This document shows, in pieces, positions 1-7,615 of a stretch of DNA of 39,726 nucleotides. The notes under the pieces were generated by a model. It saw only the letters and a program-made list of their open reading frames with translations, ran no database searches and was not told where the DNA came from. Position 1 is the first letter of the stretch; each line of letters opens with the position of its first letter. The position numbers and the translations under genes are program-made. Origin of the DNA: Dehalococcoidia bacterium (GTDB lineage: Bacteria; Chloroflexota; Dehalococcoidia; Lucifugimonadales; UBA1127); assembly GCA_029936935.1 (NCBI GenBank), contig JAPYRQ010000011.1, positions 1 through 39,726 on the forward strand. The letters run 5' to 3'.

Positions 1-312
1 GTTCAGAACCATGCGACGCTGGTGGTATGGGCAGTGTTCCAGGGCCTGACGATGGGAGTGTTCTTCCAGCTTCAGGCCATTCTGGTACCCGCCTACTTCG
101 GACGAGAGCACATAGGTGCCATCCGCGGAATCATGTGGATGCCTATGACGATTGCGGCGGGAATCGCGCCGTTGACCATTGGTTGGCTCCACGACCTGCA
201 GGACTCCTACAACGGAGGGTTTCTGCTGGTCATGGCCTTCTGGTTACTGGCAGCGGCATTAGTGTTCGCCAGCAAGCCGCCCAAGCGACCTGATGCCTCT
301 CAGACCTCATAA
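1..312 (+). CDS. MFS transporter, C-terminal end (partial)
   Basis: The open frame enters from the left edge, so only about the last 103 residues are present. It shows two hydrophobic segments and the segment YFGREHIGAIRG, which recurs as YFGREHLGGIQG in the complete carrier at 18727-20022 and, in a related form, at 37813-39126. This places it in the oxalate/formate (OFA-like) branch of the major facilitator superfamily, carriers of small carboxylates in the cytoplasmic membrane. The protein ends in a short polar tail (PPKRPDASQTS) and is followed at once by a hairpin terminator. The substrate cannot be told from this fragment. The family call is fairly sure. Confidence 0.8.
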   Translation, partial: VQNHATLVVWAVFQGLTMGVFFQLQAILVPAYFGREHIGAIRGIMWMPMTIAAGIAPLTIGWLHDLQDSYNGGFLLVMAFWLLAAALVFASKPPKRPDASQTS

Positions 313-318
313 CAGAGA

Positions 319-349
319 AGAGGCCCCTCCTTTTGAAGGGGTCTCTTTA
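319..349 (+). terminator. Intrinsic terminator between convergent genes
   Basis: A 10-bp stem (319-328 with 337-346, one G-T pair) with an 8-nt loop is followed by TTT. It lies 6 bases after the MFS stop codon and before the 3' end of the minus-strand aldo/keto reductase, so it could serve both directions. Confidence 0.7.
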
Positions 350-380
350 ACTAGTCTCCCGTAACAGAAGGACCTAGGCC

Positions 381-1346
381 CTAGCCGAGTAGGGCTGTTA
401 CCCCTGCCACTTCATCAGCGGTGAGCTTCCACTCGGTGGCCTTGGCGTTGGCCACGACTTGCTCCGGCTTCGTCGCTCCAGCGATGACGCTGGGGATTGT
501 GGGGTTGGCCAGCAGCCACGCAAAGGCCAGTTCCGCAGTGGAGTGGCCTCGCTCACCGGCAAAGGAACCCACCTTGCCCAGCACATCCCAGTTCTTATCG
601 CTCATGTAGCGGTCTTTGAACATCGGCGTCTTGGCAAACCGAGTGCCCTCCGCCGGGTCGACGCCCTGGGAGTACTTGCCCGTCAGGAACCCCCCAGCCA
701 GCGGAAAGAAGGGGATGACGCCCACGTTGTACTTCTCTGAGAACGGCACCGCCTCCGCTTCAACGTCCCGCACCAGCATGCTGTACTCAACCTGCAGGCA
801 TGAGAACTCGTACAAGCCCTGATTTCGTGACGTGTGGATGGCCTCTGCAAGCTGCCACGCGGTGTAGTTGGATGCGCCAATGTATCGCACCTTGCCCTGA
901 TGCACCAGGTCATCCAACGCCCGTACGGTCTCTTCGATGGGTGTGTTGGGGTCCCAGCGATGCATGTAGTACACATCGATGTAGTCGGTCTGCAGGCGAC
1001 GCAGGCTTTGCTCCACCTGCTCCATGATGTGCAGGCGGGATGCCCCACCCATGTTCGGCTTAGCAGGCGGCGTTCCGGGAGGGCCACCAGCCACGTTGAG
1101 GCCGACCTTGGTGGCGATGATCATGTCCTGGCGATGCCCGCCCTTGGAGATGACCTCGCCAATGATCTCTTCCGATTTTCCTGCCGAGTAGGCGTTTGCT
1201 GTGTCCAGGAAGTTCACCCCGGACTCCAGACACTGGTTCAACACGGCCTTCGACTCATCGAAGTCGCTGCGTCCGCCAAAGTTGTTCGTACCAAGCCCGA
1301 TTGTCGATATCTCCAGGCCCGTGTTTCCAAGTCGTCGATACTCCAC
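381..1346 (-). CDS. Aldo/keto reductase
   Basis: A 321-residue NADPH-dependent oxidoreductase of the aldo/keto reductase superfamily, a soluble TIM-barrel enzyme that reduces aldehydes or ketones. The expected tetrad is visible: D48 and Y53 in FLDTANAY, K80 in IIATKVG, and H129 in YYMHRWD. The C-terminal segment PSVIAGATKPEQV is the usual cofactor-binding end. Length is normal for the family. The start is GTG, preceded by GGAGGG at a good distance. The start codon overlaps the stop codon of the upstream GNAT gene by one base (TAGTG), so the two are very probably translationally coupled. The substrate is unknown; the subfamily resembles the YajO/IolS-type reductases. Confidence 0.9.
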   Translation of the reverse strand: MEYRRLGNTGLEISTIGLGTNNFGGRSDFDESKAVLNQCLESGVNFLDTANAYSAGKSEEIIGEVISKGGHRQDMIIATKVGLNVAGGPPGTPPAKPNMGGASRLHIMEQVEQSLRRLQTDYIDVYYMHRWDPNTPIEETVRALDDLVHQGKVRYIGASNYTAWQLAEAIHTSRNQGLYEFSCLQVEYSMLVRDVEAEAVPFSEKYNVGVIPFFPLAGGFLTGKYSQGVDPAEGTRFAKTPMFKDRYMSDKNWDVLGKVGSFAGERGHSTAELAFAWLLANPTIPSVIAGATKPEQVVANAKATEWKLTADEVAGVTALLG

Positions 1347-1855
1347 TATTGCCCTCCAGTTGTTTTATCACTTGCAAGTTGTTTGAGCGCGTCGCCGTCC
1401 ATGCGGAAGGTGCGCCAATCATCCATGACCTCAGCCCCAAGCCCCTTGTAGAAGCGAGCGGCGTTCTCGTTCCAATCCAACACCGACCACTCCAGCCGGC
1501 CGCACCCGCGCTCCACGGCGATGTTTGCCACGTGGGACAGCAGCAGCTTCCCAAGCCCGTTGCTGCGATGCTCCGGGATGACGAAGATGTCCTCCAGGTA
1601 CATGCCACGCTGCCCCAGGAACGTGGAATAGTTGTGGAAGAAGACAGCGAACCCGGCAGGTTCATCACCAGCAAAGCCGATTGCCACCTCTGCGCCGGGG
1701 TTGGCACCGAACAACGACTCACGTAAGTCCGCCTCCGTGGCTGTGACCTCATCGCTGAGTAACTCGAACTCCGCCAAGCCTTTGATGAACGTCAGAATCA
1801 ACGCCGCGTCGGCAGGAGTCGCAGGACGGATATGGAAGTTGTTGTCTTTGCTCAA
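1346..1855 (-). CDS. GNAT family N-acetyltransferase
   Basis: A 169-residue acetyl-CoA-dependent N-acetyltransferase. The order of elements is that of the fold: an N-terminal IRPATPADA strand, the central strand VAIGFAGDEPAGFAVFF, the acetyl-CoA loop IPEHRSNGLGKLLL (residues about 93-106, R/Q-x-x-G-x-G/A type), and the late motif NENAARFYKGLGAEV. It resembles the diamine/thialysine N-acetyltransferases by the FLGQRGMYLEDIFV segment, but the acceptor is unproven. The start appears to be TTG, with only a weak purine stretch upstream. It is the first gene of a two-gene unit with the aldo/keto reductase and is divergent from the SDR at 1934, with about 80 bases between them. Confidence 0.87.
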   Translation of the reverse strand: MSKDNNFHIRPATPADAALILTFIKGLAEFELLSDEVTATEADLRESLFGANPGAEVAIGFAGDEPAGFAVFFHNYSTFLGQRGMYLEDIFVIPEHRSNGLGKLLLSHVANIAVERGCGRLEWSVLDWNENAARFYKGLGAEVMDDWRTFRMDGDALKQLASDKTTGGQ

Positions 1856-1933
1856 TCAATTCTACCCAAATGGTTTCGGCGCATCGCATATACTATCGCA
1901 AGTTCAAGTTTGAGGCATTTCGGGAGGGAGTCT

Positions 1934-2716
1934 ATGTCACTCACAGGAGAAGTCGCTCTGGTTACCGGAGCCGCCAACGGGATGGGTCGAGCCATCGCCA
2001 TTGATTTTGCAAAAGAGGGCGCCAGCGTCGTCGCAACCGACGTCAACAAATCGATGCTGGACACGGTCATCGCTGAGATAACGGCTGCAGGCGGGGTGGC
2101 CATCGGGCTGGAAGCGGACATCGGCAAGATGGAATCGATACCAACCATGATTCAGGCCGCCAACGACGCCTTTGGGCCGGTGACCATCCTGGTAAACAAC
2201 GCGGGGATAAACCGTTACGCGCTGCTGTTCGACGTGACCGAGGACGACTGGGACCGCTTCTTCGACGTGAACGCCAAGGGGGCTTTCTTCGCCATGCAGC
2301 AGGTTGCTGCAGAGATGGTTGAGAGAGGCCAGGGCGGACGCATCATCAACATGGGTTCTGTTGCCGGCAAGGGCGCTCCGGGCAACGCCAACGCCGCTTA
2401 CGCCGCCACCAAGGGAGCTATCATCGCGATGACCTATGCAGCTGCCCATCAGCTAGCGCGCCACGACATCACCGTGAATGCCATCTGCCCCGGGCCGATA
2501 CAGACCGACATGGCTGAGACGGCCCTCAAGATGCGATCAGAGGCAACAGGGGTTGAGCTTGAAGAGCTTCGACAGCGCAACATCGATAGTGTGCCGCTGG
2601 GGAGGATGATACCCCCGGAGGATGTTGCAATGATGGCCACATTCCTGGCCGGGCCCGGCGGTCGCAACATCACCGGCCAAACCATCAACGTGGATGCCGG
2701 TCAACGGATGGACTAG
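1934..2716 (+). CDS. SDR family oxidoreductase
   Basis: A 260-residue classical short-chain dehydrogenase/reductase using NAD(P)(H). It has the glycine-rich cofactor motif TGAANGMG near residue 12, the NNAG motif, the catalytic serine in NMGSVAG, and the YAATK (YxxxK) motif. The C-terminal GQTINVDAGQRMD is the usual end of 3-oxoacyl-ACP reductase-like SDRs. I chose the ATG at 1934 because it follows GGGAGGGAG at the right spacing and begins MSLTGEVALVTGAA; the open frame extends further upstream without a ribosome site. The substrate is not predictable. It is followed by a strong terminator. Confidence 0.9.
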   Translation: MSLTGEVALVTGAANGMGRAIAIDFAKEGASVVATDVNKSMLDTVIAEITAAGGVAIGLEADIGKMESIPTMIQAANDAFGPVTILVNNAGINRYALLFDVTEDDWDRFFDVNAKGAFFAMQQVAAEMVERGQGGRIINMGSVAGKGAPGNANAAYAATKGAIIAMTYAAAHQLARHDITVNAICPGPIQTDMAETALKMRSEATGVELEELRQRNIDSVPLGRMIPPEDVAMMATFLAGPGGRNITGQTINVDAGQRMD

Positions 2717-2740
2717 TCAGGGCTATGCGTTGTCAAAACG

Positions 2741-2775
2741 AAGAAGGGCTGGCGATTTGCCAGCCCTTCTTGTTC
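2741..2775 (+). terminator. Strong intrinsic terminator after SDR
   Basis: A perfect 13-bp stem (2741-2753 with 2759-2771) and a 5-nt loop, then GTTCT. It lies 24 bases after the SDR stop codon. Confidence 0.85.
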
Positions 2776-2833
2776 TATCCCAAAATCTTCGGTGCTGAGA
2801 CAACACCTATGTCATAGTCCTAATCGCCACCCT

Positions 2834-2854
2834 GGGTGAAGCGCTAAGCTCTTC
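2834..2854. repeat. Short palindrome at a gene 3' end, diverged copy
   Basis: GGGTGAAGCGCTAAGCTCTTC is an imperfect palindrome right after the stop codon of the minus-strand NHL gene. It shares the GGGTGAAG-x-GCTxx-GC-x-CTTC plan with the elements at 5809-5827, 11546-11561, 13636-13652 and 32269-32286. Confidence 0.5.
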
Positions 2855-3799
2855 CTACCACTTGCGGGTGTATTTGGAGATGCTCCGTAGCTCCTGGGGT
2901 GGGTTCATCTTGGAGCCTCGAATGGTGTAGGAGACCTCACCCACATACACGCTACCCTCGGAGTCCACAGTAATGCCGTGGGGCGCGATGAACTGCCCAG
3001 GGCCGCTGCCCTCCTCCGGGCTGCCGAAGCGACATACCAGCTTGCCGTCCAGGTCGTAGATGCCAACACGGTGGCCAAGCCCCGGGGCGTCGTCCACGCC
3101 TGCGATGCCGTTCAGCTCGCCGATGTAGATGTGATCCTGCCACAGCATCATGGAGTCCGGGCGGTGGATGTTGTTCCACATGGTCTTGAAGTTGCCCTGG
3201 GCGTCAAACACCTGCACGCGATGGGGCTCGCGGTCGACGACGTACACGTTGTCCTTCTCGTCGATGGCGATGTTATGTGGCCGGATGAACTGCCCTGCGT
3301 CGATGCCGGAACTGCCCCAGGAGAACTTGTACTTGCCATCGCCGGTGTAGACGTGGATGCGTGCGTTGCCGTAGCCATCGGAGATGTAGATGTCGCCGTT
3401 GCTGGGCATGATTGCCGCAGAAGTCGGGCGATTGAAGGGCTCACCGCCCCACTTGGGTGACGGGTGGTCGCGCTCGCCTATCTCCATCAGCTTCTCGCCC
3501 GTAGATGAGAACTTCTGGATCGTGTGGATGCCATCGTCGGCGATGAGCAGCGTATCGTCGTAGGCGCAGTACAGCCCGTGGGTGCGGTTGCTGAATTGCC
3601 CCTCGCCAAATGTGCGCAAGAAGTTGCCCTCCTTATCGAACACGACGACCGGGTGCTCACCCCGCGTCAGGAGGTATACGTTGTCCTTGGAGTCCACAGC
3701 CACACCGGGGCATTCCACGTAGGTAATGCCGTCCGGCTCCGTTCCCCAACCTTCTACATACTCATACAAAAAACCGTTCTCACCATAGACCTCAGCCAT
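2855..3799 (-). CDS. NHL repeat beta-propeller protein
   Basis: A 314-residue protein built from NHL-type blades: repeated units of the form GxAVDxxDNVYLL...VVVFDKEGNFLRTFG, for example near residues 31-65, 115-155, 165-200 and 265-300. NHL propellers bind or process ligands; the best-known enzymatic relative is the peptidyl-alpha-hydroxyglycine lyase domain. No signal peptide or membrane segment is visible, so it is probably cytoplasmic. The start ATG follows AAGGGGTGGG. Together with the SMP-30 protein at 26062-26925 it shows that propeller proteins are recurrent here. It may be a lactonase or lyase acting on a product of the local oxidoreductases, but this is inference. It is divergent from the PPOX gene. 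Confidence 0.82.
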   Translation of the reverse strand: MAEVYGENGFLYEYVEGWGTEPDGITYVECPGVAVDSKDNVYLLTRGEHPVVVFDKEGNFLRTFGEGQFSNRTHGLYCAYDDTLLIADDGIHTIQKFSSTGEKLMEIGERDHPSPKWGGEPFNRPTSAAIMPSNGDIYISDGYGNARIHVYTGDGKYKFSWGSSGIDAGQFIRPHNIAIDEKDNVYVVDREPHRVQVFDAQGNFKTMWNNIHRPDSMMLWQDHIYIGELNGIAGVDDAPGLGHRVGIYDLDGKLVCRFGSPEEGSGPGQFIAPHGITVDSEGSVYVGEVSYTIRGSKMNPPQELRSISKYTRKW

Positions 3800-3914
3800 A
3801 ACCCACCCCTTAAAAATTAAAGTTTAGATTTCCTTCCCCTACCGTACCCTCGAGCGGAATTGCGCTATGCTAGTTTTCTACGCAAGCACTGTCAAACATA
3901 CACAAGGAGTAGAC

Positions 3915-4337
3915 ATGGAATTGACACCCAAGACACTGGATTTCGTCAAAGAAAACTCCTTTGCTGTCCTGTCCGCCCTCCGCAAGAACGGCGCGGCTCA
4001 ACTCAGCGTGGTCAACACCGACCCCTTCCGTGATGGCGTGGCGTTCACGACGCCGAACGGTCGGGCGAAGCTCAATAACCTCCGTCGAGACCCTCAGTGC
4101 TCGCTACTGGTATCTCAGAACGATTGGCGAGGGTACGTCGTGCTTGAAGGGCGAGCAACCATCATGGACGCCGAAAACACCAACGCCGATGAACTGCGCG
4201 ATGCGTTTCGAGAGGTGTTCCGCGTTGCCAGCCACTCAGAGCACCCCAACTGGCCCGAGTACGACCAGGCCATGATCGACGACAACCGCGCAATCGTCAT
4301 CGTCGTCCCAGACCACGTGTACGGCACGGCGGTGTAG
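3915..4337 (+). CDS. PPOX-class (F420-dependent type) oxidoreductase
   Basis: A 140-residue split-barrel flavin/deazaflavin-binding protein of the pyridoxamine 5'-phosphate oxidase-like superfamily. The segment AKLNNLRRDPQCSLLV near residue 47 is typical of the F420-dependent (FDOR-B, Rv1155-like) branch, followed by the YVVLEGRATI strand. Such proteins reduce or bind varied substrates with F420H2 or FMN. I chose the ATG at 3915 (MELTPKTL) because it follows AAGGAGTAG at good spacing; an upstream ATG in frame has no ribosome site. It precedes the Rieske gene on the same strand by about 90 bases. Cofactor choice is inferred, not shown. Confidence 0.83.
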   Translation: MELTPKTLDFVKENSFAVLSALRKNGAAQLSVVNTDPFRDGVAFTTPNGRAKLNNLRRDPQCSLLVSQNDWRGYVVLEGRATIMDAENTNADELRDAFREVFRVASHSEHPNWPEYDQAMIDDNRAIVIVVPDHVYGTAV

Positions 4338-4429
4338 GGCCGCTCGCACCTTCGTCATTGACAAAGCCCAAGTCCGGGATTACGTTGCGGAAATTTGGGT
4401 CTAGGCAAGACAAGGGGGGAGGGGAAGAC

Positions 4430-5725
4430 ATGCTGACAGTAGAAGAAAATCAGCTAATGACTCGGGTCGGTCCCGGCACACCGATGGGTGAGGTGCTCCG
4501 TCGCTACTGGGTACCCGCTACTCTATCCACGGAACTTCCTGCCCCGGATTGCCCACCAGTCCGTGTACGCGTCCTTGGCGAGGACCTGGTGGCCTTCCGG
4601 GACACCAACGGGGATGTCGGGCTCCTCGATAACTACTGCCCCCACCGTCGCGCAAGCTTGTTCTTCGGTCGAAATGAGGAGTGCGGCCTGCGTTGCGTGT
4701 ATGACGGCTGGAAGTTCGATATCAACGGCGATTGTGTTGATATGCCGTCAGAGCCCGCGGAGAGTAATTTCAAAGACAAGGTCAAAATCACGGCTTATCC
4801 GGCTTACGAAGCGGGCGGCGTGGTATGGGCATACATGGGGCCAGCGGCGCTCATGTCGCCTCGTATGACGTTTGAGGTGCTGGGGCTCCCGGACGATCAG
4901 GTCATGGTGAACCGCAACTATTCTCTGTGCAACTTCGTCCAGGCCATGGAAGGCAGCATAGACAGCTCCCACATCGGGTTTCTCCACCGGAACCTCAACG
5001 AACTCGACATGAACGGTTTCGATGATGGCACCGACGAGTTGGGATTCCCTTCCACCAAGATGTCCACCAAGATCCGAGGCGCCTTCCGTAACCCTCACCT
5101 CAGCGTACAGAAAACCGACTATGGCATCAGGTACGCTGGAATTCGAACGACGCCGAACGGGCATCAACATCTAAGGATTACGGCCAATATTTTTCCATTC
5201 TTCAACATGATTTCCAGGCTTCCGGATCAGGGCGTAGGCCTGTCATGCTTCATGCCCGTGGACGACGAGACCCATTATCGGTACAACATCTCAGGGAAGT
5301 TAGGTCGTCCGTTCACGCCTGAGGAGAGAGCATCCCGCGGTGAGTCTCCCAGGGGCATCGACGAGAATGGTCAGCCCTTGCGAGGGAAGTGGAACGATTT
5401 CCTCATCGACAGGAAGATGCAGAAAGAGGTCAGCTACACCGGCATCACCGGCGTCAATACACAAAACCAGGCCGTAACGGAGAGCATGGAGTCGATTACC
5501 GATCGCTGGAACGAGCATCTTGGCACAACAGACGCGGCCATCATCCACGTACGACGAGCCCTAGTAAACACTGCCCGACAATACCAGGAGGGCGATGACC
5601 CCCCGCCGATACCTGCCGACATCATGCACGATATCCGAGCCCATGAGGAGATCGTCCCGGCCGGTGCCGACTGGCGACTCTACGGTGCGTTCGCTGGCGA
5701 GTACAGAGAAGTTACTGTGAAGTAG
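4430..5725 (+). CDS. Rieske oxygenase-like protein, altered metal ligands
   Basis: A 431-residue homologue of the alpha subunit of phthalate 4,5-dioxygenase-type ring-hydroxylating oxygenases. The Rieske domain begins normally with C70-x-H72, but the second half of the motif is C89-x2-D92: the codon is GAC where the three paralogues in this window have CAC or CAT. In the catalytic domain D178-x2-H181-x4-H186 is intact, but the C-terminal QD that is probably the third iron ligand in this family reads QN (N346, codon AAC). The rest of the protein is full length and conserved up to the EHLGTTD-AAIIHVRRAL end. It may be a non-oxygenase or a modified-cluster protein; it could also be an early pseudogene. 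The start is the ATG after a GGGGGGAGGGG ribosome site. Enzymatic activity as an oxygenase should not be assumed. Confidence 0.88.
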   Translation: MLTVEENQLMTRVGPGTPMGEVLRRYWVPATLSTELPAPDCPPVRVRVLGEDLVAFRDTNGDVGLLDNYCPHRRASLFFGRNEECGLRCVYDGWKFDINGDCVDMPSEPAESNFKDKVKITAYPAYEAGGVVWAYMGPAALMSPRMTFEVLGLPDDQVMVNRNYSLCNFVQAMEGSIDSSHIGFLHRNLNELDMNGFDDGTDELGFPSTKMSTKIRGAFRNPHLSVQKTDYGIRYAGIRTTPNGHQHLRITANIFPFFNMISRLPDQGVGLSCFMPVDDETHYRYNISGKLGRPFTPEERASRGESPRGIDENGQPLRGKWNDFLIDRKMQKEVSYTGITGVNTQNQAVTESMESITDRWNEHLGTTDAAIIHVRRALVNTARQYQEGDDPPPIPADIMHDIRAHEEIVPAGADWRLYGAFAGEYREVTVK

Positions 5726-5750
5726 CGTTCAATTGGCATAGAAATAGCAA

Positions 5751-5785
5751 AGGCCCCCACATGCGTTCATTGAAATGTGGGGCCT
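5751..5785. terminator. Terminator between convergent genes
   Basis: An 11-bp stem, with one bulged C, pairs AGGCCCC(C)ACAT (5751-5762) with ATGTGGGGCCT (5775-5785). It lies between the 3' ends of the Rieske gene and the minus-strand CMD gene. The flanks lack a long T run. Confidence 0.65.
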
Positions 5786-5808
5786 CCCTATGTCCGTCAG
5801 GGAATATA

Positions 5809-5827
5809 GGTGAAGGGCTAGCCCTTC
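5809..5827. repeat. Perfect 16-bp palindrome carrying a stop codon
   Basis: GAAGGGCTAGCCCTTC at 5812-5827, preceded by GGT. The TAG stop codon of the minus-strand CMD gene (5818-5820) is its centre. It belongs to the same family as the elements at 2834, 11546, 13636 and 32269. Confidence 0.6.
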
Positions 5828-6135
5828 TGGATGTTGCGATAGGCGTTGGAGCCTGCAACTGCCGCCGGTAGGCCACCCATCAGGTACGCCACGCCAACAG
5901 CCTCAGTGATCTCCTCCTCGGTAGCGCCCAATCCACGAGCACGGTTGGCCAGGTTGGTCACGCCGCCCTCATGGTTCAATAGGGAATCGCAAATCAGCAT
6001 CATCAACGTCTTCACCTTCGTGGAAAGAGCGCCATCCTTCATGATGGAATCGCGACCGGCACCTATTACGGCCGAAAGCTCCGCCGCGTGCTCGTCGAGG
6101 AGTTGCTGGAAGTTAGCTGGCTGTGCCTGTGTCAT
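5818..6135 (-). CDS. Carboxymuconolactone decarboxylase family protein
   Basis: A 105-residue protein of the CMD/AhpD-like all-helical family. The signature ANRARGLGATEEEITEAVGVAYLMGG is split over residues about 63-88, with C49 and H55 ahead of it. The paired C-x-x-C of AhpD peroxidases is not present, so it is more like the decarboxylase side or an uncharacterised CMD protein. The start at 6135 follows TAGGGAGGCAAC; the frame stays open upstream without a better start. In proteobacterial protocatechuate pathways such enzymes act on ring-cleavage lactones, which would fit the aromatic-oxidation genes nearby, but this link is inference. The stop codon lies inside a palindrome. Confidence 0.82.
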   Translation of the reverse strand: MTQAQPANFQQLLDEHAAELSAVIGAGRDSIMKDGALSTKVKTLMMLICDSLLNHEGGVTNLANRARGLGATEEEITEAVGVAYLMGGLPAAVAGSNAYRNIQKG

Positions 6136-6397
6136 ACGTTGCCTCCCTAAGATTTGGGTAAAAGAAAATAATGTAGGCACGTAGGGTAGCAAAGCACGAG
6201 AGGGGAGTCCAGAAGATACGAGGTATTTGGGGGAGGCCGACCATGCCCCTTGCCTTAGCGATAAGCCAGAGTAGGTGGAGTCCCGGAGCGCCAACCATGG
6301 ATGCAACAATAATGGATCCAAGGCTAAACCCCATCACACCCATCGCCAGCCCGATGCCGGTGCTGCCAACGGAATAGGGGATCATTATTTTGCCCAT
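6113..6397 (-). CDS. Possible small membrane protein, hypothetical
   Basis: A 94-residue open frame with a long glycine-rich hydrophobic stretch (about residues 10-46, enough for two membrane passes) and a second weaker one near residue 75. Codon use in the first half looks coding. A GGGGTGA sequence precedes the ATG. The end overlaps the start region of the downstream CMD gene by 23 bases, including its ribosome site, so either the two are coupled or this frame is not used in full. I recognise no family. If real, it is upstream of CMD in one unit. Confidence 0.38.
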   Translation of the reverse strand: MGKIMIPYSVGSTGIGLAMGVMGFSLGSIIVASMVGAPGLHLLWLIAKARGMVGLPQIPRIFWTPLSCFATLRAYIIFFYPNLREATYDTGTAS

Positions 6398-6451
6398 ACC
6401 ATCACCCCAATGGCGAGTAAATCGCCGATGAAAACATCATACAGGATTTGG

Positions 6452-7393
6452 CTAGGCCGCTTGGAGGGAGAGCCGGAACTTGCGCCGAGACTGGTCTCGT
6501 TTGGTCATTTCCTGGGCGCTATCGGCCTGTTGATCGGCATTCATCTCGGCAACAAAGGGGAGGTCACTCATCAAACGCCAGATGGGAAGCGCTTCGTTCA
6601 GGTGTATGACCAGGGCGGTGTCTCCCGTCATGGACGGAATCACCTTCTCTACAATCCCATCCGCTTCTTCCATCAGCCATTGGTGCAGCTTCAATACCAT
6701 GGCCGGTTCCATAGGAGCTTCAATAATGAGCTCCGCATCCATCACACGCGTGTCCAGTTCTAAAGGAGTGACCGGCGTAGGCTTATCAATAACATCGGGA
6801 TCGGGGTCTTCATCGCTCTCACTGTCTGAGTTATAGACAGACATGCTCGCCAGTCTTTCGGCGGCGGCGTCAGCTCGTGCTTCGTCACGTGCCTGGCTCA
6901 CAGCACTATGGTTCATCAGCGGGCCAGATTCCGGCGGAGCAGGCTCAGTCGCAGCGGCTTCCGGGGAGGGAGTCTGAATCTCTGTGACCAGCTTTGTTGC
7001 CATAGCCGGGGACACCATGACTCCCCCACGGGCCACATAGTGCATGGCCTGTACAACCATTTCAGTATCTTCGTTCTTCAGCAGGTATCCTCTGGCGCCA
7101 CACTTCAAGGCATTAACCAGATCAGACTCCTGGTCTGAAATGGTATTGATGACCACGTTGGTTCCGGGGACTTCGGCCTGGAGTCGTCTCGTGGCCTCTT
7201 CACCGTTACACTCAGGCATATGCAAGTCCATAAGAATGACATCAGGACGCACAGCCTTCGCCTTTTCAACGGCCTCGTTTCCGTCTGAGGCTTCCTCCAC
7301 AATCTCCAACGAGGGTTCCTCAAAAAGAGCAACCAACAACGCCATCCGATACTTCAGATGGTCATCCACAATCATTACTCTGATTCGACCCAT
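6452..7393 (-). CDS. Response regulator with non-HTH output domain
   Basis: A 313-residue protein with an N-terminal receiver domain (residues about 4-125): the acidic pair D10-D11, phosphoacceptor D56 in ILMDLHMPE, T84 and K106 are all in place, and the receiver is of the NarL/FixJ type. No LuxR-type helix-turn-helix follows. Instead there is an acidic linker (SDSESDEDPDPD, about residues 200-212) and a roughly 70-residue alpha/beta domain (from ELIIEAPMEPAMVLKLHQWL to MSDLPFVAEM) of unknown role, then a basic tail. It therefore probably acts through protein or ligand contacts, not DNA binding. No histidine kinase is next to it. The ATG at 7393 fits the AGAGG site best; an ATG two codons upstream is too close. 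Confidence 0.85.
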   Translation of the reverse strand: MGRIRVMIVDDHLKYRMALLVALFEEPSLEIVEEASDGNEAVEKAKAVRPDVILMDLHMPECNGEEATRRLQAEVPGTNVVINTISDQESDLVNALKCGARGYLLKNEDTEMVVQAMHYVARGGVMVSPAMATKLVTEIQTPSPEAAATEPAPPESGPLMNHSAVSQARDEARADAAAERLASMSVYNSDSESDEDPDPDVIDKPTPVTPLELDTRVMDAELIIEAPMEPAMVLKLHQWLMEEADGIVEKVIPSMTGDTALVIHLNEALPIWRLMSDLPFVAEMNADQQADSAQEMTKRDQSRRKFRLSLQAA

Positions 7394-7450
7394 GGTCATA
7401 TCCTCTTGCGCCCGTGCTATTATCATATTCCACCTATATTGCCGTTAAGT

Positions 7451-7615
7451 CTAGGCAGCTTTACGTTTGGCCTTTGTCTCGTTAAGTCTTCTGGCGATGG
7501 TTTCTGCAGATTGCTCCAAGGTTATGCCGCATTGGAAACACTGCAGATAAATTCCGCAATGGTCTCTATCCAGAAACAGGTCTCCGCGACATTTTGGGCA
7601 AGATTTGAAAAGCAT
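7451..7615 (-). CDS. 54-residue zinc-ribbon protein
   Basis: A small gene with two C-x2-C knuckles, C6-P-K-C9 and C26-F-Q-C29, with the strand-turn pattern of a zinc ribbon between them and a basic helical tail (ARRLNETKAKRKAA). The ATG at 7615 follows GGAGGTGGTG, one of the best ribosome sites in the window. It ends 57 bases before the response regulator start on the same strand, so the two may form a unit. Its 5' end overlaps, antisense, the selenoprotein-like frame that begins here on the other strand. The function is unknown: zinc ribbons of this size bind nucleic acid, protein, or simply metal. Confidence 0.72.
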   Translation of the reverse strand: MLFKSCPKCRGDLFLDRDHCGIYLQCFQCGITLEQSAETIARRLNETKAKRKAA

